Positions 37,665 through 45,926 of a stretch of 64,000 nucleotides of DNA are shown here, one piece after another. Below the pieces are notes generated by a model. That model did no database searches, had not been told where the DNA came from, and was given only the letters and a program-made list of their open reading frames with translations. The stretch spans positions 770,492 to 834,491 of the forward strand of contig JACRQF010000010.1 of the NCBI GenBank assembly GCA_016222825.1, written 5' to 3'. Source of the DNA: Verrucomicrobiota bacterium. GTDB lineage: Bacteria; Verrucomicrobiota; Verrucomicrobiia; CAIQCK01. Each line of letters starts with the position of its first letter. The first letter of the stretch is position 1. Both the position numbers and the translations under genes were made by a program.

Positions 37665-40175
37665 ATGAAATCATTCCTCATCCTCTCACTTGCCAGTCTG
37701 TTCTGCTGCTTGGGAGCCGTTCAGGTGACGGCAGCGGAAGCAGCCGCCGGGCACGACCACCTGGAGCCGGTTCGTTTGCAGACGATTGAACTGGGCGGCT
37801 TCTGGAAGCAGCAAGCCAAGCGGCTGACGGAGAAGTGGCTGCCACACTGCATCCGGCAGATGGAGAAAGGCGGGCGCGGGCAGGAGTTCATGAACCTGGT
37901 TGCCTTGGGCCGCGTGCAGCGGGGTGAGCCGGCTGACTGGAAATACACCGGCGCGCCGTGGAGCGATGCCTACGTTTACAACACGATGGAGGCCGTCTGC
38001 CTCGCGCTGGCGGTCAAGGCCGACGGCGACGCCGAACTTGCCGATGCCCAGGCGCAGCTTCGCGCGAAGCTCGAAGAGTGGATTCCCATCATCCTCGCCG
38101 CGCAGTCCAAGGACGGTTACATCCATTCGTTTCACGTCCTCAACAAACATCCGCGCTACAGCAACGTCGGCTGGCATGAGTTCTACGTGATGGGCTACTT
38201 CCTCGAGATGGGCGTGGCCCATTACCGGATGAGCGGCGGCAAAGACCGGCGGCTTTACGACGCGGCGGTGCGATGCGGCGACCACCTGTGCGCCACGTTT
38301 GGGCCGGCGCCGAAGCGGACATGGCGCAACGGTCATCCGGGGATGGAATACGCGCTCTGTCGCTTGGGCCGGCTGGTCAACGAGGCCGAGGGCGCGGGCA
38401 AGGGCGACAAGTATATCCAGCTCGCGAGGCATTTTCTCGATCACCAGCACGAGGGCGGGAAGGGGAACGAATACAACCAGTCCGACAAGCCGCCCACCGA
38501 GATGTCCGAGGCCCTTGGCCACGCGGTGCGCGCGACTTATTTCTACACCGCCATGACCGACATCGCCCTGCACCAGCGCGACGCGGCTTACCAGCAGGCG
38601 GTCGGACGCATCTGGTCGAACGCCATCCACAAAAAGCACTACCTCACCGGCGGCGTCGGGGCGTCCCACAAAGGCGAGGCGTTTGCCGGCGACTACGAGT
38701 TGCCCAACGACGGCTACTGCGAGGTGTGCGCGGGCTGCGGCCTGACCTTCTGGGCGGAGCGGATGCACCGGCTGCACGCGGACGGCCACTACCGCGATGT
38801 CCAGGAGCGCGCGTTCTACAACAACGTTCTCGGTGCCGTCGAACTGAGCGGCACGAAGTTCTATTATCAGAATCCGCTGGATGAAAAGCGAGCTAGGTAT
38901 CCGTGGCATGGCTGTCCATGTTGCGTCGGGAACATCCCGCGCGCGCTCTTCGCGATGAAGGACCTGATCTACTCCGTCAACCCGGCGCGGACAGAACTCT
39001 ATCTCAGCCATTACGTGGACAGCGGGGCCACTCTACCCGAGATCGGTGGCGCCACGCTCCGAGTCTGGCAAACTACACGTTACCCTTGGGACGGCGATGT
39101 GGCCGTGACATTGCAACCATCGCGCGCGACCAGCTTCACGCTCAAGCTGCGTATCCCGAACCGGACCGAGAGCGAACTCTATTCCGCCACGCCCGACCTC
39201 GGCGGACGGTTTACTCTTCGAGTCAACGGCAAGCCGCAATCGCCGAAGATCGAGCACGGCTACATCGCCTTGCGCCGCGAATGGAAAGCCGGCGACCGCA
39301 TCGAACTCTCGTTGCCGATGGAAATCCAGCGCGTCAAAGCCGACTCGCGCATCACCGGCAACGCCGGACGCGTCGCGCTCCAATACGGGCCGCTGGTCTA
39401 TAACGTCGAGTCCGTGGACCTGCCGTCGGGCAAGAACCTCGACACGCTTGCGCTCGCGCCCGATGCGACGTTGCGCACCAGGTGGGACGGCAAACTGCTC
39501 GACGGCCTGCTGGCCATTCGCGGCGCGTTCGCCGACGGCACGCCGCTGCAGGCCATCCCGAACTACGCCCGCCTGAACCGGCTCCCGCAGCCCAAGTCGC
39601 AGTGGGTTCACCTCGCCAACACCTACGACGGCACGACGCAGCGCGTCTATGTCAACGGCCGGCTCGCCAAATCCCGCAACCCCGGCCCGCTCAAGATCGC
39701 CGACACGCCGCTGATCATCGGCAGCGACCCGTTCGGCCAGAAGCGGCATTTCAAGGGCACGATTGCCAAGCCGGCCATCTTCAACGCCGCGCTCGACGAG
39801 AAGAGCCTTGCTCAACTCGCCGCCGCCAAGCCCGAGACCGCCACCCTCGGCGTGGAGACAAAACCGGTGTTCGCCGGCAAGACCTGCACGCTCGACGGCA
39901 CCGCGCCCGTCGTGACGCCGCAGAACATCGGCATCTCCGGCAACGCGCCGTGGACCATGAGCGTGTGGGTCAAGCCGGACGCCGATGCGTGGTCGGGCGA
40001 CAGTTTCGGCGCGGGCATCATCGGGTGGGGCAAATCCGGCCGCAATGCGGGGAACTTCCTCTACTACCGCCCCGAAGGCGAAACAGTGTTCGGCTTCTAC
40101 AGCAACGACGACCGCGCGCCCGCCGGCGAGTCCTCCGCCGTTCGTTCCATCGTGTGGATCAAAGAAACCCCGTGA
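37665..40175 (+). CDS. GH127-family beta-L-arabinofuranosidase with interrupted LamG-like C-terminus
   Basis: A secreted (MKSFLILSLASLFCCLGAVQ) GH127 enzyme of 836 residues. The active-site marks are Glu/Cys in YCEVCAGCG (E353, C355) and the double Cys in CPCCVG (C419, C420). The GH127 part ends near residue 645 (AIPNYARLNR). It is followed directly by the second half of a LamG domain (WVHLANTYDG...VYVNG...GTIAKPAIFNAALD) and then the first half of another (MSVWVKPD...), which stops at an early TGA. So both LamG copies look cut. AGGAG lies before the chosen ATG; a start at 37632 overlapping the sulfatase stop is possible. Directly downstream is an orphan GH51 tail, so the 3' end is probably a deletion or recombination junction. 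Confidence 0.85.
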   Translation: MKSFLILSLASLFCCLGAVQVTAAEAAAGHDHLEPVRLQTIELGGFWKQQAKRLTEKWLPHCIRQMEKGGRGQEFMNLVALGRVQRGEPADWKYTGAPWSDAYVYNTMEAVCLALAVKADGDAELADAQAQLRAKLEEWIPIILAAQSKDGYIHSFHVLNKHPRYSNVGWHEFYVMGYFLEMGVAHYRMSGGKDRRLYDAAVRCGDHLCATFGPAPKRTWRNGHPGMEYALCRLGRLVNEAEGAGKGDKYIQLARHFLDHQHEGGKGNEYNQSDKPPTEMSEALGHAVRATYFYTAMTDIALHQRDAAYQQAVGRIWSNAIHKKHYLTGGVGASHKGEAFAGDYELPNDGYCEVCAGCGLTFWAERMHRLHADGHYRDVQERAFYNNVLGAVELSGTKFYYQNPLDEKRARYPWHGCPCCVGNIPRALFAMKDLIYSVNPARTELYLSHYVDSGATLPEIGGATLRVWQTTRYPWDGDVAVTLQPSRATSFTLKLRIPNRTESELYSATPDLGGRFTLRVNGKPQSPKIEHGYIALRREWKAGDRIELSLPMEIQRVKADSRITGNAGRVALQYGPLVYNVESVDLPSGKNLDTLALAPDATLRTRWDGKLLDGLLAIRGAFADGTPLQAIPNYARLNRLPQPKSQWVHLANTYDGTTQRVYVNGRLAKSRNPGPLKIADTPLIIGSDPFGQKRHFKGTIAKPAIFNAALDEKSLAQLAAAKPETATLGVETKPVFAGKTCTLDGTAPVVTPQNIGISGNAPWTMSVWVKPDADAWSGDSFGAGIIGWGKSGRNAGNFLYYRPEGETVFGFYSNDDRAPAGESSAVRSIVWIKETP

Positions 40176-40189
40176 AGCGGGAATCATCG

Positions 40190-40281
40190 TCGTGCTGAAG
40201 ACCGGGATGCTCAACGTCACCGGCCCGTCGCTCCGCCACACCTTCCCCGGTAACTCGGTAACAGTGTTGCGACTAAAGTGA
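40190..40281 (+). pseudogene. Orphan 3' end of a GH51 arabinofuranosidase gene
   Basis: In frame this stretch encodes VVLKTGMLNVTGPSLRHTFP and then GNSVTVLRLK-stop, almost the C-terminus of the GH51 protein at 18995-21400 (VVPKTETLNISGPSFRHTFP, GNSVTVLRLK). At DNA level I count about 13 differences over some 93 aligned bases, including the shared stop codon. There is no start or rest of the gene. It begins 14 bp after the truncated second GH127 gene, which suggests a GH51 gene once stood here and was lost by recombination into the LamG-coding region. Confidence 0.75.
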
Positions 40282-40365
40282 ATCGCGTCTTGTTGCAGAA
40301 TCTCCGTGACTGAGTGGTCAAGGGAGGAATGAGCCGTCAAGAAGCAAGGTCCAACCCTGACTCAT

Positions 40366-40575
40366 TTACAAACGCGCGTAACGGTATCGCCCTCGAATGT
40401 TGTTCTGAAAATACTGACCGTGCGACGAGGAGGTTCGCAAGCCTTCGAACTCTGATTCCGGGACGTCATAGTATTCGTAGGTCCCGCCACTCTTGAACTC
40501 CACGGTGAGTGTTTGCGTGTCCGGATCGTAGCCGATGGCATTGATGTTGGATGAATTGACGGGTTGCAGATTCAT
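40366..40575 (-). CDS. KTSC-domain small protein
   Basis: A 69-residue protein that is almost entirely one KTSC domain: VNSSNINAIGYDPDTQTLTV, EFKSGGTYEYYDVPESEFEG, and SSSHGQYFQNNIRGRYRYAR. The domain was named after a segment at the C-terminus of some lysyl-tRNA synthetases; its role is unknown. The ATG lies 9 bp after the herA stop with no clear Shine-Dalgarno sequence, so translation is probably coupled to herA. Low GC matches its two upstream neighbours and differs from the flanking glycan genes. It may be an accessory or regulator of the SIR2-HerA system, or a hitchhiker in the island. Confidence 0.85.
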   Translation of the reverse strand: MNLQPVNSSNINAIGYDPDTQTLTVEFKSGGTYEYYDVPESEFEGLRTSSSHGQYFQNNIRGRYRYARL

Positions 40576-40584
40576 GGCTGGAAG

Positions 40585-42504
40585 TTAGGGCTTTTTCTTC
40601 TTCTTAGTGCCGCCGTCCTTGTTTCGAACGGGACGCGGTTGTTGTAAACGCCACACTTCGACAATCTCTTTATAGTCGCGGCTCTTGTCCCACTGCCGGG
40701 GATAGTCCCAGCCGCCGGGTGTTCCTGGCTCTTTCGGGTTCTCATCGAACTTCCCGCCAAAAACCAACGGATCTGAACTGTTTGGACGTCGGTCAGGCGG
40801 AGGCGGTTCGATAAGCGCACGCATTGGCAAGTGAACCGCCTCGCCCAAGATCACAGCTTCGCCCGTTCGGAGAATGGGAAGATTACTCAAAAGGCCCTTC
40901 AGATTGTCCGTCACCGCGCCAGTAACGTGTCCTCGATCAAGTTCATTTGACATTCGCAATGCGAAAATTGTTCCGCACTGAGATAAGATGGTGTCGTCAA
41001 CTTCCGACGGCCTTTGGCTCACCAACATGGCTCCGATACCGTATTTTCTGCCTTCTTTCGCGATTCGCCGCACAGCGGTTCCCGCTTGGGTGGCTGCGCC
41101 TCCTTGCGCTGTCTTGCCCAGATAGACGTGAGCTTCTTCAAGAACAAGAAGTAGGGGTCGTTCTCGCCCGCCTTCAGGCAGATTCCGTCCCCAAAACAAG
41201 GCGTCGTAAATGATACGGAGGAGAGAACCAATAAGCGCATTGAGAACCGAAACTGGAACACCCGACAAATCGAGAATGACTATGGGCGAGTCTCCACCGA
41301 GCCAGCTTCGCAGAAAGCTGTCGAGGTCTTCCTTTGGCAATGCTTTGCCGATTGGATTCCACGGCCCGGGCCGAAAGAGAAAGTCAAGCCGAGGGTCTCG
41401 AAGCCGAGAAGCTAGCGAGTCGAGCGCTCGGGCGCCGAGGAGATTCCGTGACTGCGAGTAGTAAACCTTGGAATTCCCCTCCTTGGTTTCGGGACGAAAA
41501 CGTGGTGGTATCACGTTTTCAGCATCGCCCGGCTCAATCGGCTTCCCGTCTGGCTTCAGTTCATAAGCAAGGCTCGCCTCAGTTTGACCGTCGTTCCTGT
41601 CGTGCATTCCTCTGACGAGTTTATAGAGGTCAAACCACAGGTCGCGAATGCTGAACGGAATTGGCGTGTCGGCCGTAATATCGGTTGCGGGGATCTGCGG
41701 GCCGCCATCTGCTGTGGCAAACGTTCGCTTGTAGCCAAGTATCCGCTCCATCACTGCACCGCGGGCTGTGTCATCAAGTTGACCAAAGGTTAGCGCAACC
41801 AACTCATCAAATGTCATAGCCCAGTATGGCACATAGAGCGGCTGTTCCTTCCGGTCCGGGTTGCCGTTGACGCGGAACACCGTCGCACGGTCCCGCAAGG
41901 CATTGGCGTATTCCCCATGGACATCGAACACGACGATGCGTGCCGCCGGATAGCGTTTGCTGTCACTCAGCGTGTTCAGGAGGCTTGCCACGGTAGTTGA
42001 TTTCCCTGTGCCCGTTGCGCCAACAACAGCACAATGTCGGGTTACGAGTTTATCTACATTGATTAGGGCCGGAATAGATTCCGCACTCGCAAGTCTCCCG
42101 ATAGGCACGTAGCGGGGATCATCGGGGCGCGCATAGATTCTCTCCAGGTCGCGAATCGTTACGAGATGAACTGCGTCGCCGATTGCTGGCGACTGGCTCA
42201 AGCCGCGTTGAAATAAGCCGCCACGCTCCCCTTCGCCAATTAGTTCCACCGTCATCCAACGGTGCCCGTGGGGTTCGGCCAGAGCCACCTTCTCTGGCAC
42301 TGCTCCGGCTCCGACTACGGTAACGATGCCAAAGAGGTCCACATATCCAATCGGAATACGCACGAAAGCACCAGCCTGCCCAATGCGGTAGGCGACACCT
42401 GAGATAAAAGTCAGTCCAGCTGCCGTTTCTTTGGCGAGCGCCACACTTATGCTTGCCCCGCTGACATCTTCAACGGTTCCCAAGTATGTCGGTTCCTGAG
42501 GCAT
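40585..42504 (-). CDS. HerA-family ATPase of a SIR2-HerA defence system
   Basis: A 639-residue hexameric FtsK/HerA-type ATPase. The N-terminal HAS-like barrel (residues 1-140) is followed by Walker A GATGTGKST (162-170), RIVVFDVHGEYANAL, Walker B LLLVLEEAHVYL (about 451-462), the sensor LVSQRPSEVDDTILSQC and IFALRMSN. The C-terminus ends in a run of five lysines. In SIR2-HerA (Nezha-type) systems the ATPase assembles with SIR2 and the complex depletes NAD+ on phage infection. The start is 7 bp from the SIR2 stop, so the two are one operon. The alternative, DNA-end resection with NurA, is unlikely since no NurA is present. Confidence 0.92.
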   Translation of the reverse strand: MPQEPTYLGTVEDVSGASISVALAKETAAGLTFISGVAYRIGQAGAFVRIPIGYVDLFGIVTVVGAGAVPEKVALAEPHGHRWMTVELIGEGERGGLFQRGLSQSPAIGDAVHLVTIRDLERIYARPDDPRYVPIGRLASAESIPALINVDKLVTRHCAVVGATGTGKSTTVASLLNTLSDSKRYPAARIVVFDVHGEYANALRDRATVFRVNGNPDRKEQPLYVPYWAMTFDELVALTFGQLDDTARGAVMERILGYKRTFATADGGPQIPATDITADTPIPFSIRDLWFDLYKLVRGMHDRNDGQTEASLAYELKPDGKPIEPGDAENVIPPRFRPETKEGNSKVYYSQSRNLLGARALDSLASRLRDPRLDFLFRPGPWNPIGKALPKEDLDSFLRSWLGGDSPIVILDLSGVPVSVLNALIGSLLRIIYDALFWGRNLPEGGRERPLLLVLEEAHVYLGKTAQGGAATQAGTAVRRIAKEGRKYGIGAMLVSQRPSEVDDTILSQCGTIFALRMSNELDRGHVTGAVTDNLKGLLSNLPILRTGEAVILGEAVHLPMRALIEPPPPDRRPNSSDPLVFGGKFDENPKEPGTPGGWDYPRQWDKSRDYKEIVEVWRLQQPRPVRNKDGGTKKKKKP

Positions 42505-42511
42505 TGGTTGT

Positions 42512-43648
42512 TCAAATCAGAGCTTGGCCGCTTACGGACGAAAGAAATGTGCCCAGCTTGGCAAAATCTCCAAGTTCGAAGACGCTTCCACCTGACGGCG
42601 ATGCCGAAGCCGGCCAGTTTCCTCGATTGCCACCGATTACGGCTCCATCGCGGCCCATCAACAGAAAATTTGGCGCTTCCTCCGCCAACGGTATTGCTGG
42701 ATGTTCCGAGGTGATGTTTCCGTAAACAAGACCGAAAACAACCACTCGTCCGTTGCCGCGAAGCCCCTCGCGGATTAGCGCGTTGAAGTGCTCGTCCACG
42801 AACGAGTAGCCGCAAATGACGAGCACCGCCTCAGGCCGCGCAAGGAAGGTCCGGAGTCGGTCTTGCATCGCCAGAAATGGCATTCGCCGACTCTGCGTGT
42901 ATTTGTGGTGTGACGGATAGATCAACAGTTCGCCATCACCGCTGTCTGCTCCGCGCCAAAAGTTGCCATCCTCGGTGCGATGCCAATTGATCGAGCCGTG
43001 CAACTTCCATAAACGCGCCCACCGCGCCGGCAACTTATCCTTGTCCATCGCCTCAATATCCATGAACGCGCGACGTGTGCCGACGAAACCATCGAAATAC
43101 GGAACACCACACTCTTCCAGTGATTGTTCAAACAACAGGTCGTAATTTGGTGTGAAAATCTCTACTGCCGCATCACGCGGGATACCACGTATCCAGCGCG
43201 CCAGCGCGTGATAGGGGGATGTTTGGTCCGGTAAAGTCTTGCCAACCTCAGCCGCGATTATCCGGCAGATTGCTTTGTCTGTAAGGGTCGCTTGCGCGGG
43301 AGTGATCCCACGCACCGGTCCTGTGCCACCAACGGCTCTAACATTCCGGAGCCGGTTCAAGTAGTCCTCGACGGTGGGGTGCGTGTGGGCGTCTTCGCCA
43401 CACAAAGCAACAAGCGCAACCAGCACCGATTTATGTTCGGCTTTCGCATTCAACTCATCATGCACCCGCGCTGTCAAGGCGTTCAAGTCAGGTATGAGGG
43501 GCTGGGTCGCGCCTGGCTGACCGATTCGAATTGCCTGCGGACAACCAGCTCCAAGAAAGAAACCGAGCGGACGTTTGTCGGCAATGAGGCACAATTGGAT
43601 TGCTCTCAGTTGCGCCTGCAAGTCGTGGGGAGTGCTTCCAAGTGTCAT
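42512..43648 (-). CDS. SIR2-domain NADase of a SIR2-HerA defence system
   Basis: A 378-residue SIR2-like protein. NAD-binding marks are GFFLGAGC (residues 29-36), the T-x-N-Y-D motif TPNYD (166-170) and the catalytic His in KLHGSINW (H217), then VICGYSFVDEHFNALI. The zinc cysteines of deacetylase sirtuins are not seen, as usual for defence SIR2 proteins, which cleave NAD+ to stop phage growth. It is the first gene of a three-gene operon with HerA and a KTSC protein. Its start codon lies inside a duplicated ATGACACTT and overlaps the stop of an 8-codon upstream frame. Composition is lower in GC than the glycan genes on both sides, which suggests horizontal arrival. Confidence 0.92.
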   Translation of the reverse strand: MTLGSTPHDLQAQLRAIQLCLIADKRPLGFFLGAGCPQAIRIGQPGATQPLIPDLNALTARVHDELNAKAEHKSVLVALVALCGEDAHTHPTVEDYLNRLRNVRAVGGTGPVRGITPAQATLTDKAICRIIAAEVGKTLPDQTSPYHALARWIRGIPRDAAVEIFTPNYDLLFEQSLEECGVPYFDGFVGTRRAFMDIEAMDKDKLPARWARLWKLHGSINWHRTEDGNFWRGADSGDGELLIYPSHHKYTQSRRMPFLAMQDRLRTFLARPEAVLVICGYSFVDEHFNALIREGLRGNGRVVVFGLVYGNITSEHPAIPLAEEAPNFLLMGRDGAVIGGNRGNWPASASPSGGSVFELGDFAKLGTFLSSVSGQALI

Positions 43649-43671
43649 AAACAGATGCTGTTAAGTGTCAT
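43640..43671 (-). promoter_or_regulatory. Duplicated start element with central palindrome before the SIR2 gene
   Basis: Plus-strand AAGTGTCAT occurs at 43640-43648 and 43663-43671, flanking AACAG-ATG-CTGTT (43650-43662), an inverted repeat with 5-bp arms. On the minus strand each copy reads ATGACACTT. The outer copy opens a frame MTLNSICL whose TGA overlaps the ATG of the SIR2 gene. It could be an operator, a leader peptide, or a chance duplication. The rest of the 259-bp spacer to the next gene shows nothing I can name. Confidence 0.45.
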
Positions 43672-43907
43672 CGAACGCTTGCTCATCGCAGTCTGCAATA
43701 CTGCCTGTGGATTTCTACACCCGCCTCAGCGCCCGAATTAAGTCGTCCACATTGGCGCACCTGCCTGCAATCCGCTGTGCGCCGAAGCCGTTCGGAGAAA
43801 AACATCGCCGAGACGCAATCCGGTCGCAGTCTCGCGCTGACGGCAAACGTGAGCAAGGATTTTCTTGTGGCGCGCGGACGGCGGACGGTGGCAGGCTGGC
43901 TGGCGTC

Positions 43908-45926
43908 ATGAACTGGCTCGCCATCATCTTCTTCTCCCTCACCGCACTGCTGCCCATGCCGTTGGCTTCCGCCGTGGCGGCGGATGACGACGTGCTGCTC
44001 TTTTCGTTCTTCCGCGGGAACGGTGAGGCAGGCACGTATCTGGCCTGGAGCGAGGATGGCGTGAAGTTCGCCGCGCTCAACGATGACAAGCCGATCTTCC
44101 CGCCCGCGCCGTGGCCAGGACAGAATCTCACGCGCGATACTTCCATCATCTTTCACGACGGCAAGTTTCACGCCGTCTGGACATCGAGTTGGAAGGGGCG
44201 CGTCTTCGCTTACGCGGAATCGCCCGATCTCGTGCGTTGGTCCGAGCCGGTGAAGGTGCAGCCGTTCCCCGATTCGCTGCCGGCCGAAGACCAGCCGCAG
44301 AACGTCTGGGCGCCGGAGATTCACTGGGACCCGGCGCAGAAGAACTACGCCATCCTGTTCTCCACGACGACCGACCGCGAGAGCCGCAACGGCGACGGCA
44401 GCAACAACAACGGCAAGGACGGCAACGACCATCGCATCTACATCACGCGCACCGCCGACGGGAAGACGTTCTCGCCGGCGAAGCTCTTCTTCGACCAGGG
44501 CTTCAGCGTGATTGACGCGCAGATGGCGCCCGATGGCGGGCGCTGGATGATGGCGATCAAGCACGAGCAGGAAATCCCGCTCGGCGGCAAGAACCTCCGG
44601 CTGACGTTTGCGCCGCTCGATCTCTCGAAGCCGTGGTCGCCCGTGAGCGCGCCGGTGTTCGGGCCCGGTTCGCCGATTCGCCCGAAGGAAATGGTGGAAG
44701 GCGCCTGTCTCGTGAAGTGGAAAGGCCTGTGGCATCTCTACACCGACGCCTTCGCCAGCCATCACTACTCGATGGCGACATCGCCCGACCTGAAGACGTG
44801 GAGCGACCGCACGGACGAGCTGGTGATGCCGCCGAACAATCCGCGTCACGGCACGATCTTCCGCGCGCCGGGGTCGGCGGTGGGTTTCCTGAAGCCGGTT
44901 GATGCCGTCATTGACAGCGCCACGCTCGACCGCTGGTCGGCGCCCTATCGCGGGTGGCATTACTGGCCGGACCATGTCGTGCCGGCGCGGCCCGTCATCG
45001 GCTCGGTCACCAACCTGCTCGGCACGGACGTGCCGACGGTCTACCAGGTGCCGGGTAGCGACAAATACTTCATGAGCTTCGTCGGTTTCGACGGGCGCGG
45101 CTACCAGTCGTTCGTGGCGGAGAGCGACGACCTCGTCCACTGGGGAAACCACCGGCTCGCGATGGGCTTCGGGCCGGCCAACGAGTTCGACCACGGCGGC
45201 TGCGTCATCGGCGCGTTCCTTTATGAGAGCTACGACATCAAAGCGCCGCGCCTGCTGAAGAAGCGCGACGGCAGATTCTGGACGCTCTACGGCGCTTATC
45301 CGCGCCAGGGCGGCTACGAACTGCGGCCCGGCTACGAGGGCGTGGCGGTGAGCGACGACGGCCTCACGTGGCGTCGTGCGAAGAACCAGCCGATCCTCTC
45401 GGTCCACGATGCCGGCTGCGGCGCGTGGGAGAAGAGCTGCATCTACCAGCCGTGGCTCGTCGAGCATCAGGGGCGGTTCTTCAACTTTTACAACGCCGCC
45501 AACGGCGGCACCGAGCAGATGGGCGTGGCGTTCTCGACCGACCTGCTCAACTGGACGCGCCACCCCGGCAACCCGGTCGTGCGCAACCGCGCGGGCGGTT
45601 ACGACGAGCGGTTCAGCTCCGACGGCAAGGTCTTCCGCGACGGCGACCACTGGACGATGTTTTACTTCGGCGTGGGCCGCGGTGGCGCGCACATCATGGC
45701 GGCGTTCTCGCGCGACCTGGTGAACTGGACCGCGCATCCCGAACCGCTCTACAAAGCCGGCGGCAATCCCAGCGGCCTCGACAAGCAATACGCCCACAAG
45801 ATCGCGCTCGTCTTCAACCCGAAGAACGAGACCTTCTACATGTTCTACAACGCCGTGCCCGGAAAGAAGGACGCCACCGGCGGTCGTGGCATCGGCCTCA
45901 TCACAAGCAAACCATTGACCCCATGA
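43908..45926 (+). CDS. Secreted protein with two GH43/GH32-like five-bladed propellers
   Basis: A 672-residue exported protein (MNWLAIIFFSLTALLPMPLA signal). The first propeller (about 25-330) has a GH43-like acidic triad: Asp in TRDTSIIFHDGKFH, Asp in SVIDAQMAPDGG, Glu in MVEGACLVKWKG. The second (about 360-670) repeats blade motifs such as DDLVHWGNHRLAM, DDGLTWRRA and DLLNWTRHPGNPV with conserved EKSCIYQPWLVEHQG. Such tandem propellers occur in arabinosidase- or fructosidase-like families; exact family not assigned. An upstream in-frame extension lacks protein character, so the ATG before the signal peptide was taken. Its stop overlaps the start of the next gene (ATGA). Transcribed away from the defence island. 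Confidence 0.82.
   Translation: MNWLAIIFFSLTALLPMPLASAVAADDDVLLFSFFRGNGEAGTYLAWSEDGVKFAALNDDKPIFPPAPWPGQNLTRDTSIIFHDGKFHAVWTSSWKGRVFAYAESPDLVRWSEPVKVQPFPDSLPAEDQPQNVWAPEIHWDPAQKNYAILFSTTTDRESRNGDGSNNNGKDGNDHRIYITRTADGKTFSPAKLFFDQGFSVIDAQMAPDGGRWMMAIKHEQEIPLGGKNLRLTFAPLDLSKPWSPVSAPVFGPGSPIRPKEMVEGACLVKWKGLWHLYTDAFASHHYSMATSPDLKTWSDRTDELVMPPNNPRHGTIFRAPGSAVGFLKPVDAVIDSATLDRWSAPYRGWHYWPDHVVPARPVIGSVTNLLGTDVPTVYQVPGSDKYFMSFVGFDGRGYQSFVAESDDLVHWGNHRLAMGFGPANEFDHGGCVIGAFLYESYDIKAPRLLKKRDGRFWTLYGAYPRQGGYELRPGYEGVAVSDDGLTWRRAKNQPILSVHDAGCGAWEKSCIYQPWLVEHQGRFFNFYNAANGGTEQMGVAFSTDLLNWTRHPGNPVVRNRAGGYDERFSSDGKVFRDGDHWTMFYFGVGRGGAHIMAAFSRDLVNWTAHPEPLYKAGGNPSGLDKQYAHKIALVFNPKNETFYMFYNAVPGKKDATGGRGIGLITSKPLTP

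Noticed and set aside
40585..42504. HerA-NurA DNA-end resection system
   Set aside because: No NurA nuclease is adjacent. The partner is a SIR2 protein, which defines the defence type.
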